Shown one piece after another: positions 7,790 to 14,501 of a stretch of 64,000 bases of DNA. The notes under the pieces were generated by a model. That model ran no database searches. It had not been told where the DNA came from and worked only from the letters and a program-made list of their open reading frames with translations. Positions within the stretch are counted from its first letter, which is position 1, and the number at the start of each line of letters is the position of its first letter. The translations under genes were made by a program, and so were the position numbers. Source of the DNA: an uncultured Lachnospiraceae bacterium (GTDB taxonomy: Bacteria; Bacillota; Clostridia; Lachnospirales; Lachnospiraceae); NCBI GenBank assembly GCA_946414885.1, contig CAMKQH010000009.1, positions 62,001-126,000 of the forward strand. Reading direction: 5' to 3'.

Positions 7790-8836
7790 ATGGAAATGAA
7801 TGCGACAACGGAAATGCCAGTTCAGGCGGCTCCGGAAAATAAAAAGGGCGTAACGGGAACAACCTTAAAGATGATTGCGATCGTGGCAATGTTTATCGAT
7901 CACTTTGCGGCAATATTGATTGAGCATTACTTAATGACGGTCACGCCGTCCAGCTTTAGTTCTGTCGAGGCACAAGCGGCGTGGATTAGAGAGAATTCTG
8001 GAGTTGCCATCATGGAAATCGTATACATAGTGATGCGACTGATCGGAAGATTTGGTTTCCCGCTGTTTGCGTTCCTGATCGTGGAAGGCTTTCAGCACAC
8101 GAGAAGCGTCAAAAAGTATGCACTTAACCTTGGCGTGTTTGCATTGATTTCCGAACTGCCCTTTAACCTTGGGTTTGCAAGCAAGCTGTTTTACGCGAGT
8201 TATCAGAACGTTTTCTTTACGTTGCTGTTGGGTCTCCTTTGCATTACCTGCATGCAATACTTCGCTGAGACGAAGAAGGACTGTGAGAAGCTGAAGCCAC
8301 TGTTTTATTTGGCGGCATTGCTGACGGGTCCTTACGTGGTATATATGTTTTTTATGGATTTCCAGGTTGGCTTATTAATCAAAAAAAGGATTTTGCACTT
8401 AGATGAAAATACGATCCTGATCATGGCGATCGCGGCTGCGGTGATCACTGCGATTCTTTTCACGATCCTCGGCAGAAAATGGGATACGGCGAAAAAGAAT
8501 GCCTTTTCTGGCATGATCCTGTCGCTGGTGGTATTCTGTGTGATTGCTGATTTGTTAAAGACAGACTACAGTGGTGGCGGCGTTTTGACCATTGCCATTC
8601 TGTACCTGCTCAGAAAGCGCAAGAAGCTTGCTTTCTCCATGGCGTGCCTGCAACTCACGATTTTCTCCGTATCTGAGTTCACGGCATTCCTCATGCTGAT
8701 TCCGGTGGCATTCTACAACGGAAAGCGCGGCGCCAAGATCAACAAGTACGTATTCTACGCGTTCTATCCGGTACACATTGGATTGCTCTTTTTGCTGACG
8801 CTGCTCAAGGGATACACAACCTTCGCCCTTCACTAA
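7790..8836 (+). CDS. TraX-family polytopic membrane protein
   Basis: 348 residues; ATG with AAAAAGGAG 11 nt upstream. About 9-10 hydrophobic helices are visible. The TraX signature is the opening GTTLKMIAIVAMFIDHFAAI, then RLIGRFGFPLFAFLIVEGF, LISELPFNLGF, and the C-terminal YVFYAFYPVHIGLLFLL. TraX of the F plasmid acetylates pilin, but chromosomal clostridial homologues are unconnected with conjugation and probably acylate an envelope or extracellular substrate. There are no conjugation genes here. The gene has its own promoter and ends 24 nt before a palindromic element that can act as terminator. Confidence 0.85.
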   Translation: MEMNATTEMPVQAAPENKKGVTGTTLKMIAIVAMFIDHFAAILIEHYLMTVTPSSFSSVEAQAAWIRENSGVAIMEIVYIVMRLIGRFGFPLFAFLIVEGFQHTRSVKKYALNLGVFALISELPFNLGFASKLFYASYQNVFFTLLLGLLCITCMQYFAETKKDCEKLKPLFYLAALLTGPYVVYMFFMDFQVGLLIKKRILHLDENTILIMAIAAAVITAILFTILGRKWDTAKKNAFSGMILSLVVFCVIADLLKTDYSGGGVLTIAILYLLRKRKKLAFSMACLQLTIFSVSEFTAFLMLIPVAFYNGKRGAKINKYVFYAFYPVHIGLLFLLTLLKGYTTFALH

Positions 8837-8860
8837 ATGGCTGTTTAGGATAAAGTTTGG

Positions 8861-8898
8861 GCCACGGGGACATGTCTAATGACACGTTTTCCGTGACC
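8861..8898 (-). repeat. Dispersed palindromic repeat, copy A (also a bidirectional terminator)
   Basis: Read on the minus strand this copy contains AAAACGTGTCATTAGACAT, then GTCCCCGTGGC, matching the three plus-strand copies at 12481, 12515 and 27416. The 38-bp unit is an imperfect palindrome whose outer arms GGCCACGG/CCGTGACC pair. It sits exactly between the convergent TraX and fucosidase genes and is followed by TCGTTTATTTT, so it can terminate transcription from TraX. Confidence 0.75.
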
Positions 8899-8908
8899 CT
8901 CGTTTATT

Positions 8909-10360
8909 TTAAAGTTGAATTTTCAGTACGCCAGGCATAACGGTGCTTCGTCTGTCGGGAAGATCAACGATGAGGACTCCGGACTGCTGGATGAAATTTA
9001 CAGGTCCGCTGCCAAGGAATTCCACGCTTTTCACCGTTTCTTCCGGCTTAAGGGAAGTGATGACGGCGGTCTTGTTGTGATCGGCCTTCATGACAAAGGC
9101 ATAGAGCACGTTGCCCTTGATGACGAAGCGGAAATCATCCTCATCCCACTTGACCTGATCCTCGCGGAAGCCGTCAATGATGACGTGGGCATGGCCTTCG
9201 CCGGAGACGCGGAAAGGCCTGGTCCCGTGAATGGCTTCGCCGTTGACGGCAAACCAGGCTGCGAGTTCGGAAAGAATATACTCAGCTTCCTCGTCGATGG
9301 ATCCGTCGGGACGCTGCAAAATATTGAGAAGGAGCGTGCCGTTCTTTGCGATGGAGTCGATCAAAATGTCGATAATATGGCGAGGCTTTTTATAAATGGC
9401 CTTCTTATCGTAGAACCAGCCGCCGATGCAGGTCTCAGACTGCCAGGGAACCGGTAAGATATCCGGAAGCTGGCTCCTTTCAATGTCAAGCGTGCCAACG
9501 GAATAGATCGCGGGATCGCGGTGCTTTTGCGTATAGACGGCCTGATTTGTTCCGTGGAGCTTCTCGGACACGTTGTAAAGGTGTGCAACTGCCTGTAAGC
9601 CATAGCGGTAAAGGTTGTGGTCGTCAGCGACCATATGGTTTTCCTCCTCAAAAGGCAGCCAGCTGTCGGAGTAGAGCAGGTCAGGCTGATAGTTGTCAAT
9701 GATCTCATACATGACCTTCAGCCAATACTCATGGAACTGGGGATTCTTTGTGAGCCAGATGCAGGGATCCTTACAATCCGGAGTCGTGACGTGCTCGTAA
9801 TTGTCGTGATAGAAATCGCGGTACGCGGGATCATTTCCGTCATAGGGTACGTCTTTATAAGGACCATAGGTGTCATGCCCCTTATTTGAACGCCACCACG
9901 CAAAGGACGCGCCGAGATGCTCCGTCATGCCAAAGGGTAAGCCATATTTCTTCGCGGCCGCCTTCCAAAGGCCGCAGATGTCCTTATGAGGACCAACGTC
10001 GACGGAATTGAAGCGGTTGAGCTTCGAAGCATAATTAAAAAAGTGATCATGATGTGAGGCCTGGGCCACGAAATAGCGTGCCCCGGCCTTATAATATTTC
10101 TCCATTAGCGCGTCCGGATCGAACTTCTCAGCCTTCCACAGCGCGCAAATATCCTTGTAACCAAATTTGGAAGGATGACCGTAAGTTCTAAGGTGATACT
10201 CATACTGCTCCGTGCCCTGAATATACATGTTGCGCGCGTACCAGTCGCCGCACATGGGCACGGACTGCGGCCCCCAGTGACTCCAGATGCCAAATTTCGC
10301 GTCCCGAAACCAGTCAGGACACTGGTGCGTTCTAAGAGATTCAAATGTGGGTTCAAACAT
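8909..10360 (-). CDS. Alpha-L-fucosidase, glycoside hydrolase family 29
   Basis: 483 residues, no signal peptide, so it acts in the cytoplasm on imported fucosylated oligosaccharides. GH29 marks: FGIWSHWGPQSVPMCGDWY near 23-41, ASHHDHF at 101-107, the probable nucleophile Asp at 232 in PDLLYSDSW, and the barrel end WFAVNGEAIHGTRPF. A C-terminal beta-sandwich follows. The start is an ATG with AGGAGG 6 nt upstream. It lies 13 nt downstream of an orphan hicB-like gene on the same strand, so the two are probably one transcript. The general acid/base residue varies within GH29 and was not assigned. Confidence 0.93.
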   Translation of the reverse strand: MFEPTFESLRTHQCPDWFRDAKFGIWSHWGPQSVPMCGDWYARNMYIQGTEQYEYHLRTYGHPSKFGYKDICALWKAEKFDPDALMEKYYKAGARYFVAQASHHDHFFNYASKLNRFNSVDVGPHKDICGLWKAAAKKYGLPFGMTEHLGASFAWWRSNKGHDTYGPYKDVPYDGNDPAYRDFYHDNYEHVTTPDCKDPCIWLTKNPQFHEYWLKVMYEIIDNYQPDLLYSDSWLPFEEENHMVADDHNLYRYGLQAVAHLYNVSEKLHGTNQAVYTQKHRDPAIYSVGTLDIERSQLPDILPVPWQSETCIGGWFYDKKAIYKKPRHIIDILIDSIAKNGTLLLNILQRPDGSIDEEAEYILSELAAWFAVNGEAIHGTRPFRVSGEGHAHVIIDGFREDQVKWDEDDFRFVIKGNVLYAFVMKADHNKTAVITSLKPEETVKSVEFLGSGPVNFIQQSGVLIVDLPDRRSTVMPGVLKIQL

Positions 10361-10373
10361 GATGATCCTCCTT

Positions 10374-10781
10374 TCAGATGAGTTCTTTTAAGGCTTTCTG
10401 TAATACTTGGGAGAAATTGACTCCGCGCTCTAATGCGGCGGCATTTAACCATGCGGGGAGCGTCACTGTGCGATTGACGGCTTTGGTTTCATGAGCAAGC
10501 CGAAGTGTAGGCATAAACACATCGATCAGAGCCGTTGTTTCCCCTTTCTTTAAGCGTAGCTTGGAAAGCTTTGACGGGGAAGGAATGCGCTCACCATCCT
10601 CCTCCAATCCGAGCATGGTAACGCCAAGAAGTTCCCGCGCGGAATTAAGTGCATCTGCGTCATCCGTTCCGCTGGTCGCCACCCCAAGATCCGGGAATTC
10701 GACGGCGATTTCTTTCCTGGGACCATAATCCGTAAATACGGCAGGAAAAACATATCGCTCAGGGAGTTTAATCTTTTTCAT
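10374..10781 (-). CDS. hicB: HicB-type antitoxin / regulator without a functional HicA
   Basis: 135 residues. The N-terminal degenerate RNase-H-like HicB domain shows FPAVFTDYGPRKEIAVEFPDLGVATSG and the helix DADALNSARELLGVTMLGLEEDG; the C-terminal ribbon-helix-helix-like DNA-binding segment reads AVNRTVTLPAWLNAAALERGVNFSQVLQKAL. HicB normally neutralises the HicA mRNA interferase and represses the operon. Its hicA partner directly upstream (10835-11031) is a pseudogene. GGAGG lies ~10 nt before the ATG. Because it is 13 nt upstream of the fucosidase, it may now serve only as a transcriptional regulator; that is inference. Confidence 0.85.
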   Translation of the reverse strand: MKKIKLPERYVFPAVFTDYGPRKEIAVEFPDLGVATSGTDDADALNSARELLGVTMLGLEEDGERIPSPSKLSKLRLKKGETTALIDVFMPTLRLAHETKAVNRTVTLPAWLNAAALERGVNFSQVLQKALKELI

Positions 10782-10834
10782 TGGATGAATGACCTCCTTA
10801 TTGCAAACTAATGGGTTAAGTGAGAAAAAGCGGA

Positions 10835-11031
10835 TTAAGTGAATTTTAGCCCAGATTGCCGTTCAATGCTTTTCAGAGTTTATATGGGAATGTCATGATC
10901 AGGATGCTTTATGGTAACGCGTCCTTTTCTGTGGGGTGCTTAAATTGGTGATGACTGCCAACAATGTTTACTTCATACCAGCTATCTGCCAATAGTAATT
11001 TGATGATTTCTCTTGAGGAATAGCTTTTCAA
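10835..11031 (-). pseudogene. hicA: hicA toxin gene inactivated by a frameshift and a nonsense codon
   Basis: Read on the minus strand from TTG 11031 the frame gives SYSSREIIKLLLADSWYEV then GSHHQFKHPTEKDALP and a stop. Moving one base at the A4 tract (10925-10928) restores GRVTIKHPDHDIPI, then a TAA at 10882-10880, then TLKSIERQSGLKFT and the natural stop at 10837-10835. GSHHQFKHP and the DIPI-x-TLKSI block are classic HicA (double-stranded-RNA-binding-like mRNA interferase, catalytic His in GSHH). One lost A (A5 to A4) plus one nonsense change explain everything. The start retains AGGAGG 5 nt upstream and a perfect-spacing promoter, so decay is recent or the remnant is still transcribed with hicB. 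Confidence 0.88.
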
Positions 11032-11047
11032 CCAAACCTCCTTTTTT

Positions 11048-11076
11048 AGTATGACACATATAATAGTATTTGTCAA
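11048..11076 (-). promoter_or_regulatory. Consensus promoter of the decayed hicA / hicB / fucosidase unit
   Basis: On the minus strand: TTGACA (11076-11071), 17-bp spacer, CATACT (11053-11048), then AAAAAAGGAGG and the TTG start of the hicA remnant. Confidence 0.75.
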
Positions 11077-11146
11077 ACCAAGAAAAAATAGTAATGGAAT
11101 AAGAGCGTCATTGGAAACGAGAGAGATTTGTCACGCAAGGGATAGT

Positions 11147-11246
11147 GTCTCCCTCCGCGTGGAGGGAGTGGATCGAAATTTCTACGGGCGTTTGCTCCAA
11201 GCCAAACTCAAGGGTCTCACTCCGCTAGGAGGGAGGCAAACAAGAG
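11147..11246 (+). CRISPR. Minimal CRISPR remnant: two type I-C-like repeats, one spacer
   Basis: Repeat 1 (11147-11179, 33 nt) begins GTCTCCCTCC and has a perfect 8-bp stem CTCCCTCC/GGAGGGAG around GCGT, ending TGGATCGAAAT; type I-C repeats typically end TGGATTGAAAT. A 34-nt unique spacer covers 11180-11213. Repeat 2 (11214-11246) matches at 22 of its first 25 positions (one A/C change in the stem, TA for GT in the loop) and then diverges, as terminal repeats do. No cas gene is in the window. The array polarity implied by the degenerate copy is left to right. It could be a cas-less remnant or an outlying array served by cas genes elsewhere. Confidence 0.75.
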
Positions 11247-11251
11247 AATAA

Positions 11252-11549
11252 GTGACTTGGGTTAAAGGATCAGAGGGGATTTCTGCAAAGTTTGAGATAT
11301 TTGAAATGGTAAATAATGTTAGATATAAGGCATGATTTAACTTGTAATCCACACCAAAATATATTATAATGTATATTAGCATATATGTAATTTGCGAAAT
11401 TTTTTTGTAAATAATATTTTCATTTATTATTCAAGGTTATTTCTTTTTATTCTAGTGTTTTGCTCTGCCTTTGTTTCCCTCAAAAATTATTAATTGCAAG
11501 AATTCTTATTAATGCTTCGAATAATATTATGTAATTTATGTATTCAATA
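11252..11549. other. AT-rich gene-free segment
   Basis: Markedly richer in A+T than the flanks, with many short A/T runs and no plausible reading frame with an RBS on either strand. It separates the CRISPR remnant from the hicA promoter. Its composition, with the hicAB pair, suggests acquired DNA. Confidence 0.5.
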
Positions 11550-11578
11550 TTGTAATTATGTATTTTATGTATTATACT
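11550..11578 (+). promoter_or_regulatory. Promoter of the intact hicAB operon
   Basis: TTGTAA (11550-11555), 17-bp spacer, TATACT (11573-11578), 16 nt before the GTG start of hicA, with AGGAGGAGG between them. Confidence 0.7.
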
Positions 11579-11594
11579 TAGGAGGAGGTTAGGA

Positions 11595-11768
11595 GTGAAG
11601 GGAATTGAAGTTGTAAAGTTATTAAAACGAAGGGGCTGGTCAATTGATCGCATACACGGGAGTCACTATGTTATGAAAAAAGGCAATCAAATCGAGGTGA
11701 TTCCAATACATAATAAAGATTTGCCAATAGGTTTGCTAAATGCAATCAAAAAAAGAACAGGAATATGA
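11595..11768 (+). CDS. hicA: HicA-type mRNA interferase toxin
   Basis: 57 residues from GTG 11595 (AGGAGGAGG ~9 nt upstream): KGIEVVKLLKRRGWSIDRI, HGSHYVMKKG, then IEVIPIHNKDLPIGLLNAI. This is the complete HicA pattern: lysine-rich first helix, the catalytic-His motif HGSHYVM, and the closing (D)LPIGLLN helix. HicA cleaves mRNA when not bound by HicB. The stop overlaps the RBS region of hicB, which starts 13 nt later. HYV is encoded with TAT-GTT, unlike the NAC-GTN habit of the rest of the window, and the gene is AT-rich, both pointing to transfer. Confidence 0.93.
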   Translation: MKGIEVVKLLKRRGWSIDRIHGSHYVMKKGNQIEVIPIHNKDLPIGLLNAIKKRTGI

Positions 11769-11781
11769 AGGGAGGTTTATT

Positions 11782-12168
11782 ATGACTCGTATTTATCCTG
11801 CAATATTTCACAATGAGAATGGTGCATATTGGATTGAATTCCCGGATCTTGAGGGGTGTAACACTTGTGGTAATACTTTTGAAGATGCCATGAGAATGGC
11901 GCAGGAAGCTTTGGGCTTATATATTAACGGATTGTATGAAAATGAGCTAGATATCCCGATGCCATCTGACATTCGTACCATTCTTCCGGGAAAGGATGCA
12001 TTTGTTAGCTACGTATGCTCGGATGATGCAAAATATCGAAGAGATACGCGGGCGGTTAAGAAAACGCTTTCCATTCCGGCATGGCTTGCGGCAGAAGCTG
12101 AAAAGAGAAATCTTAGCTTATCTAAGCTGTTGCAAGATGCTCTTCTTCAGAAAATAGAGGCAAAATAA
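11782..12168 (+). CDS. hicB: HicB antitoxin
   Basis: 128 residues from ATG 11782 (AAGGGAGG upstream); an in-frame ATG at 11740 lies inside hicA and has no RBS. The N-terminal HicB domain reads TRIYPAIFHNENGAYWIEF, PDLEGCNTCGNTFEDAM and AQEALGLYINGLYEN; the C-terminus RAVKKTLSIPAWLAAEAEK plus NLSLSKLLQDAL is ribbon-helix-helix-like. It neutralises HicA and should repress the promoter at 11550. The C-terminal halves of this protein and the orphan HicB at 10374 are alike (AV..T..(I/L)PAWL), so cross-talk is possible. Confidence 0.93.
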   Translation: MTRIYPAIFHNENGAYWIEFPDLEGCNTCGNTFEDAMRMAQEALGLYINGLYENELDIPMPSDIRTILPGKDAFVSYVCSDDAKYRRDTRAVKKTLSIPAWLAAEAEKRNLSLSKLLQDALLQKIEAK

Positions 12169-12185
12169 TGTTAAAGATATTATAT

Positions 12186-12221
12186 GCAAACATGCCATAG
12201 GATGGTTCTTATGACATGTTT
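12186..12221 (+). terminator. Rho-independent terminator after hicAB (first of two)
   Basis: AAACATGCCATA (12186-12197) pairs with TATGACATGTTT (12208-12219), one C-A mismatch, with the T tract continuing to 12221. Confidence 0.7.
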
Positions 12222-12278
12222 TTAACATATGTCGCCTGAAATAAATAGTAACTATATAGAGGGGTTTTCAGAAGGCAG

Positions 12279-12316
12279 AATCTCAGGTAGCGATCCGCAA
12301 CCTGAGATTTTTCTTT
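12279..12316 (+). terminator. Rho-independent terminator (second)
   Basis: AATCTCAGGT (12279-12288) pairs with ACCTGAGATT (12300-12309), followed by TTTTCTTT. The stretch 12317-12480 holds no recognisable gene or signal. Confidence 0.85.
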
Positions 12317-12480
12317 ACGATGTGTGCTACTTGTAAATAAGAATTAGGCACTGAAATGGATTGTCTACAGATAGCTTACTTGCGGTAAAAAACCTGGGAT
12401 TTACTTTTCCCATGGCGCAAAAGTCGTGAAAAAGTCGTACGGACAGCGTTCTTGCGGTGATTTTGTAAGTACAAGCCGAG

Positions 12481-12511
12481 AAAACATGTCAGTAGACGTG
12501 TTCCCGTGGCA
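12481..12511 (+). repeat. Dispersed palindromic repeat, copy B
   Basis: Begins AAAACATGTCAGTAGACGTG and continues TTCCCGTGGCA. It differs from copy C at three positions, two of which are compensatory-looking (ACATGTC with GACGTGT), keeping the short inner palindrome. It stands in tandem with copy C at a 34-bp period. Confidence 0.75.
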
Positions 12512-12514
12512 GAG

Positions 12515-12545
12515 AAAACGTGTCAGTAGACACGTCCCCGTGGCA
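12515..12545 (+). repeat. Dispersed palindromic repeat, copy C
   Basis: Begins AAAACGTGTCAGTAGACACG and continues TCCCCGTGGCA, the apparent consensus of the family. GAGA precedes both B and C, so the tandem unit is ~34 bp. The array ends 16 bp before the -35 of the FAD oxidoreductase promoter. Confidence 0.8.
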
Positions 12546-12560
12546 CAAAAAGGGGGATAT

Positions 12561-12588
12561 TTGATTTTTGGGGAAATGGGTGTATAAT
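12561..12588 (+). promoter_or_regulatory. Promoter of the FAD oxidoreductase gene
   Basis: TTGATT (12561-12566), 16-bp spacer, perfect TATAAT (12583-12588). Because it covers the ATG at 12568, that start cannot be used and translation must begin downstream. Confidence 0.7.
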
Positions 12589-12648
12589 CAAGAAGGATTT
12601 ATGAGATCCGTTTGGCGGAAAATTATGAGACGTGGAGGGGAACAGAAG

Positions 12649-14307
12649 ATGAGTGAAATGAATGCGGAGAAGATCCCGGCAGGTTTGTCGGAGGCGGAGG
12701 TGAAGCTTTCCGTCTGTGAGCTGGGGGAGATTAAGCCGGATAAGGTGTTGGATTTTGACGTCGTGGTGGTTGGCGCGGGCGCAGCCGGGGTGCCGGCGGC
12801 CGGATGGGCTGCAGAGCTTGGCGCGAAGGTGGCGCTGCTTCAGAAGGAGGCAAACGTGGTGTCGCAAGGTAACTGCGGATCGGCCATCATTAAGTCGCGT
12901 TCCACGGAGGCGGGCATTGCAAAGTGGATCCATCATACGAACGGACTTTGCGACTGGCGCGCGGACGTAAAGCAGCTTCGTGCATATGCGGATCATTCCG
13001 AGGAAGCCATGATGTGGCTGTGGAACCGCGCGGGAATGACGACGGAGACGGAGTATGGCGACGGCAGCAAGGTGGACAGCAATACGGAAAGCGCAAAGCT
13101 CCTGAATGACGGTGACAAGCTCTGCGCATTTATGTGTACGAGCGGCGACTTTACGGGAACCTGGCGTGACCGTGAGAGCAGTTATGAATATGGCGATGAC
13201 CATTGTTATTTCTGGGCACCCTGGTTTGGACCGAAGCCCCTGAACGTGGGTAATGCACTTCGAAAGATCGTGGACAACGTGCAGGCAAAGTGCCCGAATC
13301 TGGAGACATTTTTCTCTATGCCCGCGGTACAACTCATAAAAGACGGCGAGCGGGTAACCGGCGTGATCGGCAAGGCTGCAGACGGCACGTATATCCGGTT
13401 TAACGCGGCGAAGGCCGTGATCCTGGCAACGGGTGATTACACGAATAATGCGGCAATGGTGGCACGCTGGTGTCCGGACATTGCGGAGTTTGACAAGAAG
13501 CAGTTTGGCAAGACGGGTGACGGTCACGTACTGGCGATCAGCGCCGGCGCGAAGATGGAGAACCTGGGCCACACGAAGATGATGCATGACTTTGACTCCG
13601 CGCTCATGTGGGAGGAGCCGTTCCTGTACCTGAACATGAAGGGGGAGCGCTTCACCAATGAGTATACGGGCTTTGTATACATGGGGAACGTGCTGAAGTT
13701 TCAGCCTTCCTACAAGGGTTCCATGCTGGATGCGGAGCATAAGGAGACTGGCTCGAAGGGCTGGTATTGCACGATCTATGATGATGACTACATGAACTGG
13801 CCCGCGGACGAGTTTGTCAGCGGAAAGGTGCCGCCCATGGTGATGCAGAAGTTCATTCCCGGCGCGGTGGAGAACCCGCAGGGCGTGTTCAAAAACCTGA
13901 TCGACCTGCACAGATGCGATACTTTGGAGGAGCTTGCAAAGGAGCTGGACCTTCCTTACGAGACGATGAAGGCATCCGTGGACCGCTACAATGAACTTTG
14001 CGACAAGGGATGCGATACGGACTTTGGCAAGCCGGCCAAGTACATGCACAAGATCGAGAAGGCGCCGTTCTGGGGCGCGCGCAAGCACATCCGCGTGTCA
14101 GCGGAGGTGTCCGGCGTTCTGGCCAATGAGAACGGGCAGGCACTGAATGCTGCCGGTGAGCCGATCCCGGGCCTGTACTGCGTGGGAAATCTTGGCGGAC
14201 CGTTCTATGGCGGCAATGATTATCCTTTCCATCAGACGGGTCTTTCCCTGGGAAGATGTTATACCTTTGGCATGATCGCCGCAAAGCATGCCTTGGGAAA
14301 GCTGTAA
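12649..14307 (+). CDS. FAD-dependent oxidoreductase, fumarate reductase/flavocytochrome c type
   Basis: 552 residues from ATG 12649, chosen for GGAGGGG upstream and because the promoter ends at 12588. The Rossmann FAD motif FDVVVVGAGAAGVPAAGWAA lies near residue 40-60. Further marks are GNCGSAIIKSR, AVILATGDYTNN, GDGHVLAISAGAKMENLG and the C-terminal FAD-binding FHQTGLSLGRCYTFGMIAAKHA. The fold is that of fumarate reductase, urocanate reductase and ketosteroid dehydrogenase flavoproteins. There is no signal peptide, FMN-binding domain or haem motif, so it is cytoplasmic and its electron donor must be separate. The substrate cannot be told from sequence. It is a single-gene unit with its own promoter and terminator. 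Confidence 0.85.
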   Translation: MSEMNAEKIPAGLSEAEVKLSVCELGEIKPDKVLDFDVVVVGAGAAGVPAAGWAAELGAKVALLQKEANVVSQGNCGSAIIKSRSTEAGIAKWIHHTNGLCDWRADVKQLRAYADHSEEAMMWLWNRAGMTTETEYGDGSKVDSNTESAKLLNDGDKLCAFMCTSGDFTGTWRDRESSYEYGDDHCYFWAPWFGPKPLNVGNALRKIVDNVQAKCPNLETFFSMPAVQLIKDGERVTGVIGKAADGTYIRFNAAKAVILATGDYTNNAAMVARWCPDIAEFDKKQFGKTGDGHVLAISAGAKMENLGHTKMMHDFDSALMWEEPFLYLNMKGERFTNEYTGFVYMGNVLKFQPSYKGSMLDAEHKETGSKGWYCTIYDDDYMNWPADEFVSGKVPPMVMQKFIPGAVENPQGVFKNLIDLHRCDTLEELAKELDLPYETMKASVDRYNELCDKGCDTDFGKPAKYMHKIEKAPFWGARKHIRVSAEVSGVLANENGQALNAAGEPIPGLYCVGNLGGPFYGGNDYPFHQTGLSLGRCYTFGMIAAKHALGKL

Positions 14308-14356
14308 GAAGCAAGTATTTACAAAAATTGCATGCGTAATGCGCAGACGCGTAAGG

Positions 14357-14388
14357 GCCGTGACAAACGTCACGGCTCCTTTTTTATT
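14357..14388 (+). terminator. Strong rho-independent terminator
   Basis: GCCGTGAC (14357-14364), loop AAAC, GTCACGGC (14369-14376), then TCCTTTTTTATTT. Confidence 0.92.
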
Positions 14389-14428
14389 TGGTGACGTATG
14401 ACCTCTGCCCTTTTTCGATAAGTGTTTC

Positions 14429-14456
14429 TATAATGGAACCATAAGGATGATGGTTC
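14429..14456 (+). promoter_or_regulatory. -10 element and leader hairpin before the membrane protein operon
   Basis: A perfect TATAAT (14429-14434) has no good -35 partner. It is followed directly by GAACCAT (14436-14442) and ATGGTTC (14450-14456), a perfect 7-bp stem that would lie at the 5' end of the transcript or act as an operator. Confidence 0.45.
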
Positions 14457-14501
14457 TGTCTTGGGCCGATCTTAGGCCTGCTGAAAGAAAGAGGTGTGAT
14501 T

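Noticed and set aside
7790-8836. TraX as a sign of a conjugative element
   Set aside because: No relaxase, coupling protein or pilus genes nearby; chromosomal TraX homologues are common in Clostridia.
11051-11251. 66-codon open frame on the plus strand
   Set aside because: It runs through the decayed-hicA promoter and the CRISPR repeats; no RBS and no protein-like composition.
10374-12545. Island as an insertion sequence or integrative element
   Set aside because: No transposase, integrase, att-like direct repeats or terminal inverted repeats were seen at its borders.
12523-14088. 521-codon minus-strand open frame
   Set aside because: Antisense of the FAD oxidoreductase with typical shadow composition.
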